Origin: Nocardia salmonicida NBRC 13393
GTDB lineage: Bacteria; Actinomycetota; Actinomycetes; Mycobacteriales; Mycobacteriaceae
Direction: 5' to 3'
Length of the DNA stretch: 64,000 bases
Assembly: GCF_001613085.1 (NCBI RefSeq)
Contig: NZ_BDBR01000012.1
Location: forward strand, 124,001-188,000
The notes under the pieces: generated by a model
What the model saw: the letters and a program-made list of their open reading frames with translations, nothing else
What the model was told of the DNA's origin: nothing
Databases searched by the model: none
Shown here: positions 9,102-17,751 of the stretch, piece by piece
Numbering within the stretch: the first letter of the stretch is position 1
How the letters are laid out: every line of letters starts with the position of its first letter
Made by a program: the position numbers and the translations under genes

Positions 9102-9957
9102 CCTGTACCTCCAGCCTGCGTTGTCCCGCCCGCAGCAACACCCTGCCGAGCAGTCCGATCGCCAGCACCCAGAAGCCTTGTATCGCAACGATGATCAAGG
9201 CCTCCGACCCAGCGGCCCGCCCTGACAGCGTATCGATCGGGGCCTGCAGGATGGAGGGAAACGGCGTAGCCATGGCCACGACACGCAGCCAGTCGGGGAA
9301 CATGTGCACCGGGACGAAAAGCCCGGCCAGGAACGTTCCGACGATCTGGTACAGCACCCGGATGCCGCGGATCTCGACCACCCAGAATCCGATCAGCGCC
9401 ACCGCGAACAGGCACAGGAACGACAACGCCACCGCCAGCAGCACACTGATCAGGCCGAGTACATAGGCCACCGGCGTGCTCGGCATCGACAGGCCGAAGG
9501 TGGCAGCGCCGATGACGATGCTCGGCACCCCACGCGGCAGGATCGTGCAGGCGGCGCGGCCCATATCGGTGGCCAGGTAGCCGAGTTGGACGTCGATCGG
9601 GCGCAGGAAATCGATCGCCACGTCACCGGACTTGATCCGGTCGACCAGATCGATCTGCGGCCCCATGAACTGGGTGGCGCCCAACAACGCCTGCGACAAC
9701 CACACATAGGCGCCGATGGTTCCCTCGTCGTACCCGCCGAAATCACCGGCGGCACGCACCGCCGCGACCATCACGGCCGCACGAACGAACCCGAACACAC
9801 AGTTGGTGAACAGCCCGGCGAACATCGCCAGCTTGTATTGCGCCTGCCGCTTGAACCCCGCCCGCGCCAACGTCCAATACACCCGGAAAGCCCCAGGCTT
9901 GCGACGACGCCGCACTGCGAAAGCAAGCCCACCATCCCCCACCACATTGCCCCGCAC
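9094..9957 (-). CDS. ABC-2 family permease (first permease)
   Basis: A 287-aa permease with about six hydrophobic helices and a basic N-terminus (RRRRKPGAF). The RIKSGDVAIDFLRPIDVQLG segment is the cytosolic loop equivalent to MIRMGTLDAYHLRP in the second permease, supporting a duplicated permease pair. It is the first gene of the exporter operon (9957 to 7272). The exact start is uncertain; an ATG near 9957 is used and no strong ribosome site was seen. Confidence 0.85.
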   Translation of the reverse strand: MRGNVVGDGGLAFAVRRRRKPGAFRVYWTLARAGFKRQAQYKLAMFAGLFTNCVFGFVRAAVMVAAVRAAGDFGGYDEGTIGAYVWLSQALLGATQFMGPQIDLVDRIKSGDVAIDFLRPIDVQLGYLATDMGRAACTILPRGVPSIVIGAATFGLSMPSTPVAYVLGLISVLLAVALSFLCLFAVALIGFWVVEIRGIRVLYQIVGTFLAGLFVPVHMFPDWLRVVAMATPFPSILQAPIDTLSGRAAGSEALIIVAIQGFWVLAIGLLGRVLLRAGQRRLEVQGG

Positions 9958-10048
9958 AATCAGTCAACTCTATGCCGATCGCCCCGAATCAGGACGGAAA
10001 CGGCACGTATCGCAGGTGCTCGCCGCGCGCGGGGCTATCGGGACATGC

Positions 10049-10174
10049 TCAGTCCTTGGGGAAGCCCGTCGCGAACAAGATCGCGATGGCGACCGAGCTG
10101 ACCACGGAGATGGCAAGGATGATCCACATGGGGCGAAAGATTACCCGGCCCCGGACCCTGTCCCGGCATCGCAT
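10049..10174 (-). CDS. Possible small membrane protein (41 aa)
   Basis: A short reading frame encoding an arginine-rich N-terminus followed by one hydrophobic helix (MWIILAISVVSSVAIAILFA) and the tail TGFPKD. A shorter version could start at the internal ATG at 10129. The positive-inside layout fits a single-pass membrane peptide, and it fills an otherwise empty gap between the ABC exporter and the OmpA-like lipoprotein, on the same strand. A GATACT hexamer lies 10 nt before the first ATG; no Shine-Dalgarno site is visible. No known family recognised. Confidence 0.4.
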   Translation of the reverse strand: MRCRDRVRGRVIFRPMWIILAISVVSSVAIAILFATGFPKD

Positions 10175-10233
10175 CACCGTGGTCAGTATCGGTGCAGGTC
10201 ACGACGAGATATGCGGGTGGTGGCGACGACCGG

Positions 10234-10773
10234 TTATTTGTCGACCACCGTGATCGTGGCCTCGTTGGCGTCGACCTCCGGGTCGGAGGGATTCGCGTCG
10301 GACTTCACCGTGATGCGCGACTTGTCGACGCCGGCGCCCTCGAGCGCGGCCGCGATGTTGTCACCGCGGGCCTCGGCCAGGGTTTTGGCCTCGGCGACAT
10401 TCGAATCCTGGGCGTAGGTCGTGATCTGGATCTCGGTGTCGTTGCCCTTCAACGGGAGCGCTACCGCTTGGAGGGTCGCTGCGGCGACGGCGCCGAGGTC
10501 GGAACTGCCTTCGTCGAAGGTGATCGGCGCGGCGGACAAGACCGTGTTGATCGCGTCTTGAACCGCTTGTTGCGCGGTGGCGCGCACGGAGCTGACGACC
10601 GAGGACGCCGTCGAGGCGACGCTGCTGCGCATGGGGTCGGTGTCGGTCGTCGTCGAGGTGACGGTCGAGGTGACCGCCGGGGCGGATGCGTCATCGTCGG
10701 AGCTGCACGCCGCGGTCATCAGCACGACCACCGCGATCGATGCGATCCCACAGATGCTGTTTCTGACGTTCAT
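10234..10773 (-). CDS. Lipoprotein with OmpA-like C-terminal domain
   Basis: A 179-aa exported lipoprotein: the signal sequence ends in VVVLMTAAC (lipobox, Cys about 23), followed by a Ser/Thr/Asp-rich linker. The C-terminal ~110 residues resemble an OmpA-like fold: PITFDEGSSDLGAVAAATLQ, TEIQITTYAQDSNVAEAKTL, LAEARGDNIAAALEGAGVD and the closing ATITVVDK. The usual peptidoglycan-binding arginine and aspartate are only partly recognisable, so cell-wall anchoring is plausible but not shown. A ribosome site (CCAGGAGACTCCG) precedes the ATG. Confidence 0.75.
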   Translation of the reverse strand: MNVRNSICGIASIAVVVLMTAACSSDDDASAPAVTSTVTSTTTDTDPMRSSVASTASSVVSSVRATAQQAVQDAINTVLSAAPITFDEGSSDLGAVAAATLQAVALPLKGNDTEIQITTYAQDSNVAEAKTLAEARGDNIAAALEGAGVDKSRITVKSDANPSDPEVDANEATITVVDK

Positions 10774-10831
10774 CGGAGTCTCCTGGTCTGTTGAATGGCG
10801 GACAGTGGGCCTTGCGTGCGTGGTGCTTCGA

Positions 10832-12475
10832 TCACTCGCCCGTAGCAGGCGGCTTCGAACTCGTTGGAGCGGATCCGACCTGCGGGTGCCGGGGGATCCG
10901 CCCGGTGCCGAACAGTGCCGCGATGGCGAGAAGGGCGGTCAGGGAGAACGCGACTCGCAGTGCATCCAGGCGGGCCTCCTCGTTGACCTCGAGGATTTTG
11001 GTGGCCTGCGGCTCGGGGACTGCGTTGTCGCGCAACGCCTCCCGCAGTTGGGTATCGGACAGGAAGGGGACGCCTGCGGCCAATTCGGTGGTGGCTTGTT
11101 GTTTCACCGAGGGCGGCACATCGGGGTCGTCGTTGATCCCGGCGACGACCGAGGTACTCAGCGTCGCGATGAGTACCGATCCGACCAACGCCGTTCCCAG
11201 GGACGCACCGAGATTGGACGCCGTGTTCTGCAGCCCGCCCACCTCGGCGCTCTGCTCGTTCGGCACGGCCGACACGGTGACCGCGCCGAGCTGGGATGCC
11301 AAGGCCCCCAATCCCACTCCCATCAACAACATGGGGATGGCGACCACACCCGCGTCGGCGCCTGGATCCATGCCCGCCACGAGGAAGAGGATGCCGACGA
11401 TCATGGCGGCCATTCCGGCCCGGACGACGCGGCGAGGGTTGGCGCGCGGCCAGATCTTCGGTATTCCGACGGCGGACAGCAGCAACGCCACCGACAGCGG
11501 AACCAGGCGCAGCCCGGTCTGCAGAGCGCTGAGTTCCAGGACAACGGTCAAGAACAGCGGGACGGTGAAGAACACCCCGGCTTGCACTGTGAACTGGCCG
11601 AGGAACATCGTGAGCCCGCCGGTGAGCTGCCGATTGCGGAACAGCGCGGGGTCGACCAACGGCTCGCCGCCGGTATCGGCGAGGTGGTTCTGCCAGCGCG
11701 CGAAGGCATAGAGCAGCAGCATTCCGCTCAGCAGCAGCCACACGACCGGCGAGAGCCCGACGATAGCGGCGCCGCCGGGTTTGGGTTGGACCCAACCCCA
11801 CTCACTCGACCGCAGCACGCCGTAGACGATCATGCCGAGACTGAGTACGGAGAGCACGGAACCGATCAGGTCGATCCGGACCTTCGACGGCGCGACGTCG
11901 TTGATCCGGCGTAGTGCAAGAAGGATGATCACCACCAGGACCGACTCGCCGGCGAACACATACCGCCACGACGCGAATGTGGTCACCGCGCCACCGATCA
12001 GTGGCCCCGCGGCGACTGCCATCGCACCGGCCGCCGCGACCATGCCGTAGGCGGCGCTGCGGCGCTCGGGCGGAAAGTTGGCTGCGACCAGGGCGACGAT
12101 CGCGGGCATGATCAAGGCGGCGCCGATGCCTTCCAGCAGTGACCAGCCCAGCAGCAACACGGGCAGGCTCGGTGCCAACGAGGTGGTCAGCGAACCCGCC
12201 CCGTAGATGACGAGACCGATCGCGAACGCTCGACGTCGGCCGATGATGGTGCCCACCTTGCCACCGGTGATCATCAAGGTCGCCATGACGAGCGTGTACA
12301 AGGTCATGGCCGTCTGAATGCCGGTGATGGTGGTGTCGAGGTCCTCGGCGACCTGCGCCATCGACACGTTCATCACCGAGGTGTCCAGCGTCATCAGGAA
12401 CTGACCGGACGCCAGCACCAGCAGCACCACCCCCGATCCGGCGGCCACCGCTCGCGACGGGCCGCTCGAACTCAT
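10832..12475 (-). CDS. MFS drug exporter, DHA2 (EmrB/QacA) family
   Basis: A 547-aa transporter with about 14 transmembrane helices. Helix 1 ends with LMTLDTSVMNVSMAQVAEDL, the D-x-S/T-x-x-N signature of the DHA2 family. Motif A-like GGKVGTIIGRRRAF follows helix 2, and motif C-like residues (AAAGAMAVAAGPLIGGAV) are present in helix 5. It probably exports hydrophobic drugs or metabolites by proton antiport. The C-terminal tail is cytoplasmic and proline-rich. No regulator gene adjoins it. Confidence 0.9.
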   Translation of the reverse strand: MSSSGPSRAVAAGSGVVLLVLASGQFLMTLDTSVMNVSMAQVAEDLDTTITGIQTAMTLYTLVMATLMITGGKVGTIIGRRRAFAIGLVIYGAGSLTTSLAPSLPVLLLGWSLLEGIGAALIMPAIVALVAANFPPERRSAAYGMVAAAGAMAVAAGPLIGGAVTTFASWRYVFAGESVLVVIILLALRRINDVAPSKVRIDLIGSVLSVLSLGMIVYGVLRSSEWGWVQPKPGGAAIVGLSPVVWLLLSGMLLLYAFARWQNHLADTGGEPLVDPALFRNRQLTGGLTMFLGQFTVQAGVFFTVPLFLTVVLELSALQTGLRLVPLSVALLLSAVGIPKIWPRANPRRVVRAGMAAMIVGILFLVAGMDPGADAGVVAIPMLLMGVGLGALASQLGAVTVSAVPNEQSAEVGGLQNTASNLGASLGTALVGSVLIATLSTSVVAGINDDPDVPPSVKQQATTELAAGVPFLSDTQLREALRDNAVPEPQATKILEVNEEARLDALRVAFSLTALLAIAALFGTGRIPRHPQVGSAPTSSKPPATGE

Positions 12476-12753
12476 GAGCCAGGGCTCTCGGGCATCGGGG
12501 CCTCACTTCTGTGACCAGAGGGACGATGCTCAGATTCACACACCGACACCGTGCGCGGCTCACCCGAAAAGGGTGAGTCGGCAGAACCCGACGTCAACGC
12601 GTCGCTAATTCACGGCTATTCCGCGGCGGTCCGGCCGGAGGTAGATTCGATGTGCGGCGGAGGCCGAATTTCGAGTGTGTGGTCGGAGCCGCGACGGCAT
12701 CGAACAGCCGTCACGTGAACGCGTCCGAACCACACTGCGAGGTGCAATGTCCG

Positions 12754-13320
12754 ATGACACCGGATCAACTCATGGAAGAGGCCTGCAGACTGGCCAAAGA
12801 GTCTGTCGACAACGATTGGGGCGGACCGTTCGGCGCCGTCATCGCGAAGGATGGAGAGATCGTCGCGCGAGGGCAGAATCGAGTGCTGCTCACTGGTGAC
12901 GCCACCGCGCATGCCGAGATAGAAACCATCCGAAAGGCTGCCCTGGTACTCAACGGCGAGGCCCCGACCATCGCCAAGGAGCACCAGAACGAGGCGACGC
13001 TCGAATTGGTCCCGCGACCCGAGGGATCGGCCGACAAGGTCCCGGAACGCGCGAAAATGTTGATGGGGATGGAGATATTCATCAGCGGCGCCCCCTGTCC
13101 CATGTGTATGAGCGCCATCTATTGGGCGCGACTCGATGCCGTGCATTTCGCGAGCGATCTGGCCGACACCAGCGAAATCGGCTTCGACGACGCGTATCAA
13201 TACGAGGACTTCACGAGGCCGCTGCCCGAACGGTCCGTGAAAATCGAGCAGTTCCGCAGGGATCTGGGCGCCGAAGCGTACAAGACCTGGGCCGAAAAAC
13301 CCGATAAGCACCCGTACTGA
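12754..13320 (+). CDS. Nucleoside/guanine deaminase-like zinc enzyme
   Basis: A 188-aa cytidine deaminase-fold protein. The zinc site is complete: HAE (catalytic glutamate, about residue 53) and PCPMC (about 114). GGPFGAVIAKDGEIVARGQN is the usual N-terminal strand, and the C-terminal YQYEDFTRPLPERSVKIEQF resembles bacterial guanine deaminases. Compared with those enzymes there is an insertion of about 30 residues between HAE and PCxxC. The start at 12754 has GCGAGGT about 10 nt upstream; longer in-frame starts are possible. One base separates its stop from the next gene, so the two form a unit. Confidence 0.85.
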   Translation: MTPDQLMEEACRLAKESVDNDWGGPFGAVIAKDGEIVARGQNRVLLTGDATAHAEIETIRKAALVLNGEAPTIAKEHQNEATLELVPRPEGSADKVPERAKMLMGMEIFISGAPCPMCMSAIYWARLDAVHFASDLADTSEIGFDDAYQYEDFTRPLPERSVKIEQFRRDLGAEAYKTWAEKPDKHPY

Positions 13321-13321
13321 C

Positions 13322-14293
13322 ATGGCGGCGTCGACAGCACCGTCGCCGAGGCCAGCCTCGGCGACGGTGGTCATCACGCAGCAGCCTCGAGTCGGCCGCG
13401 AGGTCGAGTTCCGACGGTGGCAGGCCGAGGTCAACGACGCTGCGGCGGCTTTCCCGGGATTCCTCGGCGCCGAGGTGACGCCACCGGGTGACGCCCAGTC
13501 CGACTGGTCGGTCGTGTATCGGTTCGACAGCATCATCAACCTCGAGCGATGGCTCGCCAGTGATACGCGCGACGAACTCATCGCGAGAGGAACGGCGCTG
13601 TTCGAGCAACCGTCGACGCAGCATGTACTGATCGACGAGTCGGACGAAGAAGTCGTGACCGTCGTCGTCTCGCATCCCGTTGCGCCCGAACGTGAGACGG
13701 AATTCATCGCCTGGCAGGACCGCGTGACCGAGGTCGAGCGAACCTTTCGAGGCTTTCGCGGATCCGGGCTGCATCGGCCGATTCCCGGTGTCCAGAGTGA
13801 CTGGACGATCATCTATTCCTTCGCCTCGGCCGAGCACCTCGACCATTGGCTCGAATCGCCCCAGCGCAAGGCGCTGCTCGAAGAAGCGCCGGACTTCAGC
13901 GAGTTCGAGGTTCACCGCATCGCCAACCCCTACGGATCGTGGTTTCCGCCGAGCCAGACCGGCGAGGAAGGCGGTCCTGCGGCGTGGAAGACGGCACTGT
14001 CGGTCCTGGTAGGGCTGTATCCGACGGTCGTGATCCTGACCGTGGTCATCGCCGAGATCTGGCCGGGCGCGCAGCTGTGGATCAGCCTGTTGGTCGGGAA
14101 CATCCTGTCGGTCAGCCTGCTGACCTGGGTGGTGATGCCGATCGTCACCCGCGCGCTGGGATTCTGGATGCGATCGGGCCCACGCCCCGACCCCCGCACC
14201 GACCTGGTCGGACTCGCCTGTTCGGTGGGTTTCCTGACCTTCGCCGCGCTCTTCTTCTACCTGGTGACAAGGGTGTTCTGGACGCTTCCGTGA
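13322..14293 (+). CDS. Double ABM-domain membrane protein
   Basis: A 323-aa protein with two tandem antibiotic-biosynthesis-monooxygenase (ABM, ferredoxin-like) domains. The first is about residues 14-105 (EVEFRRWQAEVNDAAAAFPG, then VVYRFDSIINLERWL), the second about 110-205 (ETEFIAWQDRVTEVERTFRG, then IIYSFASAEHLDHWL). Three transmembrane helices follow at about 225-320. Such ABM-membrane fusions are widespread in actinobacteria without a proven reaction. The gene starts one base after the deaminase stop, so the pair is co-expressed. The membrane part suggests a role at the cytoplasmic face, inferred only. Confidence 0.8.
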   Translation: MAASTAPSPRPASATVVITQQPRVGREVEFRRWQAEVNDAAAAFPGFLGAEVTPPGDAQSDWSVVYRFDSIINLERWLASDTRDELIARGTALFEQPSTQHVLIDESDEEVVTVVVSHPVAPERETEFIAWQDRVTEVERTFRGFRGSGLHRPIPGVQSDWTIIYSFASAEHLDHWLESPQRKALLEEAPDFSEFEVHRIANPYGSWFPPSQTGEEGGPAAWKTALSVLVGLYPTVVILTVVIAEIWPGAQLWISLLVGNILSVSLLTWVVMPIVTRALGFWMRSGPRPDPRTDLVGLACSVGFLTFAALFFYLVTRVFWTLP

Positions 14294-14351
14294 TGTGTAC
14301 CCGCTGGTACGAAAGTCCCTGGCTGGTAGAGCGTCGCGCTGGGAACCTGCG

Positions 14352-14387
14352 GCGGCCCTGACCCATGTTCATGCAGGTCAGGGCCGC
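14352..14387. terminator. Strong hairpin between ABM gene and tRNA-Arg
   Basis: A perfect 12-bp stem, GCGGCCCTGACC/GGTCAGGGCCGC, with a 12-nt loop and a short TTT after the right arm. It would terminate the deaminase-ABM operon and can also act on the tRNA transcript from the other strand. Confidence 0.75.
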
Positions 14388-14391
14388 TTTG

Positions 14392-14465
14392 CGCCCCCGG
14401 CAGGAATCGAACCTGCGACCTAGGGATTAGAAGGCCCTTGCTCTATCCAACTGAGCTACGGAGGC
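14392..14465 (-). tRNA. tRNA-Arg (anticodon TCT)
   Basis: A 74-nt cloverleaf: acceptor GCCTCCG/CGGGGGC (with one T-G wobble), D arm GCTC/GAGC, anticodon loop CTTCTAA giving anticodon TCT (reads AGA), and T arm with GGTTCGATTCC. One mismatch closes the anticodon stem. No CCA is encoded after the discriminator base. Confidence 0.93.
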
Positions 14466-14602
14466 AGTCGCATCCACCTTGGCCGAAGTCGGCCGTGCTG
14501 TCCAGCTCGAAAAGTATAGCGACTGACCGGATCGTCGAGCGGGGGCTCGGGTGTGACGCCCCATGAGGGCGTGGCCGGGCACGCCGAACTACCCTCGTTG
14601 TC

Positions 14603-16651
14603 ATGTCGTTATCGCAGGACTCCACCGCGGGACCCGCCGTCGACGGCGGACCACCGGCGGAATCGGGTCCGGCGGCGTCGTTCGGTGTGCTCAGCGTCGT
14701 GGCCGGTTGTATCGCCGCGTTGGTCGCGGCCATCGTGGTCGGGTTGTCGGCGGCGCACGCGCTCAGTTTGCTCGGTATACCCGATCCGGGGGCGTTGACA
14801 ACATATGGATTGCCCGCGTTGCGCGCGGTGGCCGATCTGGCCGCCGCGGTGACCGTCGGGTCCCTGTTGTTCGCGGCGTTTCTGCTGCCCCCTCGGGACG
14901 GGGGTCTGCTCGACGTCGGTGGATATCGGGCGGTTCGGCGGGCCTCGGACGCCGCGCTGGTGTGGGCCGCGAGTGCTGCGCTGCTGGTGCCGTTGACGGT
15001 GTCGGACACGACCGGTCAGCCGGTGAGCGCCCTCTGGCGACCCGAAGTGTTGTGGCCGGTGATCACGCAGGTCGAGGTGGCTGGGGCCTGGCGGACAACG
15101 GTGTTGTTCGCGCTGATCGTGGCGATCGGCTGCCGCTGCGCGCTGCGGTGGGGCTGGACGCCGGTGCTGCTGGCCGGCGCGTTCGTGACCATGATGCCGC
15201 TGGCGCTGACCGGGCATTCGTCCTCCGGCGGGTCCCACGATGTGGCGACCAATTCGCTGATCCTGCACATGGTGTCGGCCTCGGTCTGGGTGGGCGGCCT
15301 GATCGCGGTCCTGGCGCACGCGATGCGCGGCGGCGCGAATACCGATATCGCCGCCCAGCGATTCTCGGTGGCCGCGACCATCTCGATCGTGGTGATCGGC
15401 ATCAGCGGCGTGGTCAACGCCTGGGTGCGAGTGCCGGTATCGGACCTCTTCACCACCACCTACGGCAGACTCGTCCTCGCGAAAGCGGCCGCGCTGTTGG
15501 TGCTCGGCGCCATCGGCTACCTGCAGCGCCGGGCCTCGCTGCCCGCGCTGGTCGCCGACCCGCGCGACCGCGGCGCGCTCATCCGTTTCGCGGGCGTGGA
15601 GATGCTGATCTTCGCCGCGACCATCGGGCTGGCCGTCGGCCTCGGCCGTACTCCGCCGCCGCCACCGACCACGGTGCCGACGCCGGTCGAAGTGGAACTC
15701 GGCTACAACCTCGCGGGCCCGCCCACGGTGAGCCGCCTGCTGTTCGACTGGCGCTTCGACCTGATCTTCGGAACCTTGGCGATCGTGCTCGCCGCGCTCT
15801 ACCTGCTCGGTGTCCATCGACTGCGTAAGCGCGGGGACGCCTGGCCGGTCGGCCGCACCATCGCCTGGTGTAGCGGCTGCCTGGTGCTGTTGCTGGCCAC
15901 GTCGTCGGGGGTCGGGCGCTACTCACCGGCGATGTTCAGCGTGCACATGGGCGCACATATGGCGCTGTCGATGCTCGGGCCGATCCTGCTCGCCCTCGGT
16001 GGCGCGGTGACCTTGGCCTTGCGCGCGCTCCCACCCGCCGGGCGCGGCGGTGTGCCCGGCCCGCGCGAGTGGATTCTGGCGGCCGTGCACAACCCGGTCT
16101 CACGCTTCCTCACCCAGCCCGTGGTGGCGTCGGTGATCTTCGTCGCCGGGTTCTACGCGCTGTACCTGGGCGGCATCTTCGACACCTACGTCGACTCGCA
16201 CGCCGCCCATCTGATGATGAACACACACTTCCTGCTCAGCGGCTACCTGTTCTACTGGGTGGTGATCGGCATCGACCCCAAGCCGCGCGAGGTGGCGCCG
16301 CTGACCAAGCTCGCGATGGTGTTCGGCACGCTGCCGTTCCACGCGTTCTTCGGTATCGCGCTGATGAGCATGACGACTGTGCTCGGCGACTGGTTCTATC
16401 GCACCCTCGACCTGGGCTGGAACATCGACCTGCTCGCCGATCAGCGCAACGGCGGCAGTTTCGCCTGGGCCAGCGGTGAGGTTCCGCTGGTCGTGGTGAT
16501 GCTCGCGCTGCTGATCCAGTGGTCACGCAGCGACAGCAAGCTGGCCAAACGCACCGACCGGGCCGCCGACCGCGACAACGACGCCGACCTGACCGCATAC
16601 AACGCGATGTACGCCGAACTGGCGCGTCGCGACGGCGAGGTCCGCCGGTGA
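14603..16651 (+). CDS. CopD-CtaG fusion: copper transport / cytochrome c oxidase assembly protein
   Basis: A 682-aa polytopic membrane protein that fuses two domains. The N-terminal half (about 1-320) is CopD-like, with HSSSGGSHDVATNSLILHMVSAS carrying the conserved histidines. The C-terminal half (about 370-640) is a caa3_CtaG domain: MFSVHMGAHMALSMLGPILL, HAAHLMMNTHFLLSGYLFYW and LPFHAFFGIALMSMTTVLGD. The same fusion exists in mycobacteria (Rv0102). It is likely to deliver copper to the CuB/CuA sites of the aa3 oxidase. The downstream PLP-fold gene overlaps its stop by 4 bp. Confidence 0.9.
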   Translation: MSLSQDSTAGPAVDGGPPAESGPAASFGVLSVVAGCIAALVAAIVVGLSAAHALSLLGIPDPGALTTYGLPALRAVADLAAAVTVGSLLFAAFLLPPRDGGLLDVGGYRAVRRASDAALVWAASAALLVPLTVSDTTGQPVSALWRPEVLWPVITQVEVAGAWRTTVLFALIVAIGCRCALRWGWTPVLLAGAFVTMMPLALTGHSSSGGSHDVATNSLILHMVSASVWVGGLIAVLAHAMRGGANTDIAAQRFSVAATISIVVIGISGVVNAWVRVPVSDLFTTTYGRLVLAKAAALLVLGAIGYLQRRASLPALVADPRDRGALIRFAGVEMLIFAATIGLAVGLGRTPPPPPTTVPTPVEVELGYNLAGPPTVSRLLFDWRFDLIFGTLAIVLAALYLLGVHRLRKRGDAWPVGRTIAWCSGCLVLLLATSSGVGRYSPAMFSVHMGAHMALSMLGPILLALGGAVTLALRALPPAGRGGVPGPREWILAAVHNPVSRFLTQPVVASVIFVAGFYALYLGGIFDTYVDSHAAHLMMNTHFLLSGYLFYWVVIGIDPKPREVAPLTKLAMVFGTLPFHAFFGIALMSMTTVLGDWFYRTLDLGWNIDLLADQRNGGSFAWASGEVPLVVVMLALLIQWSRSDSKLAKRTDRAADRDNDADLTAYNAMYAELARRDGEVRR

Positions 16652-17625
16652 GCCGATCCGGTGTGTCGGCGAGTGAATCGACCGAGCGAGCCGAGCCGGA
16701 GCGGGTGCTGCGCACCGATGTGCGAGCGGCGCGACGGCGGCTGGCCGGGCGGGTGCGAAAGACGCCGGTGTTCCACACGAGTGTGGAGGGGCCGAACGGG
16801 CCGGTGCCGGTCTCACTGAAAATGGAATTCCTGCAGCACGGCGGCACATTCACGGTGCGTGGCGCGCTCAATGCCCTGCTGACCACCGAGAGCGGCGCCG
16901 ACCATGTGGTTGTCGCCTCGGCGGGCAATGCGGGCATAGCGGTCGCGTTGGCCGCCGCGCAGCTGGGCAAGGAATGCACGATCGTCGTGCCGGAGTCCGC
17001 GCCGCACACCAAGGTGGCCGCGATGTGGGCGCACGGCGCCGAAGTGCTGTGGCACGGAACGAGCTATGCCGAGGCGCAACGTCGGGCCCTCACCCTGGCC
17101 ACCGAACGCGGGGCCGACCATCTGCACGCCTACGACATGCCTGCTGTGGTGGCCGGCGCCGGTGTCATCGGGCTGGAGCTGGAAGAACAGGTACGCGGCA
17201 GGCCACCGGTGCTGGCCGCGGTCGGTGGGGGAGGGCTGATCGCGGGCCTCGGCGCCGCGTTGGGCAAGCGCAGGGAGATCGTCGGCATCGAATCCGAGCA
17301 CATCCCGGTGCTGTCGGCGGCCCTCGCGGCAGGAAGACCGGTCGATATCGACGTACCGCCGCGGGCTACCGAGCTGCTGTGCGCGACCCGGGTCGGCGAT
17401 ATCGCCTTCGATATCGCCCGGCGACACCAGATGCCCGCTCTCGCGGTCGCCGACGACGCGGTCGGCGCCGCTCGCGAATACCTGTGGCGTGAATTCCGCG
17501 TGGTGGTCGAGCTCGAAGGCGCCGCCGCGCTGGCCGCTGTGCAGAGCGGCGTGTACCTGCCGGAGCCCGGCGTACGCCCGATTGTGGTCCTGTGCGGGGC
17601 GAATACCGAGCTTCCCGTCCTCTGA
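16648..17625 (+). CDS. Threonine dehydratase-like PLP-fold protein lacking the PLP lysine
   Basis: A 325-aa fold-type II (tryptophan synthase beta-like) protein. It keeps VASAGNAGIAVALAAAQLGK (cofactor ring loop), VPESAPHTKVAAMWAHGAEV and the phosphate-binding GGGGLIAGLGAAL. However, the lysine that should form the Schiff base in the family motif SFKxRGA is threonine: here it reads GGTFTVRGALN, with Thr69 (codon ACG, 16852-16854) at the lysine position. Dehydratase activity is therefore doubtful. The GTG start overlaps the TGA of the CtaG fusion (GTGA), so the two are translationally coupled. It may be a non-catalytic binder or use different chemistry. Confidence 0.8.
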   Translation: MSRSGVSASESTERAEPERVLRTDVRAARRRLAGRVRKTPVFHTSVEGPNGPVPVSLKMEFLQHGGTFTVRGALNALLTTESGADHVVVASAGNAGIAVALAAAQLGKECTIVVPESAPHTKVAAMWAHGAEVLWHGTSYAEAQRRALTLATERGADHLHAYDMPAVVAGAGVIGLELEEQVRGRPPVLAAVGGGGLIAGLGAALGKRREIVGIESEHIPVLSAALAAGRPVDIDVPPRATELLCATRVGDIAFDIARRHQMPALAVADDAVGAAREYLWREFRVVVELEGAAALAAVQSGVYLPEPGVRPIVVLCGANTELPVL

Positions 17626-17751
17626 CACGGTCGATATCCACACACGCCCGATTCATCCACAGATTCACTCGGCGCCTCCCACACCCCCGTTCGCCACGTC
17701 ATTGTTGGGTGGTCAGAGCAACAACGGTGGATTCGAGCGGGGGCGGACACG

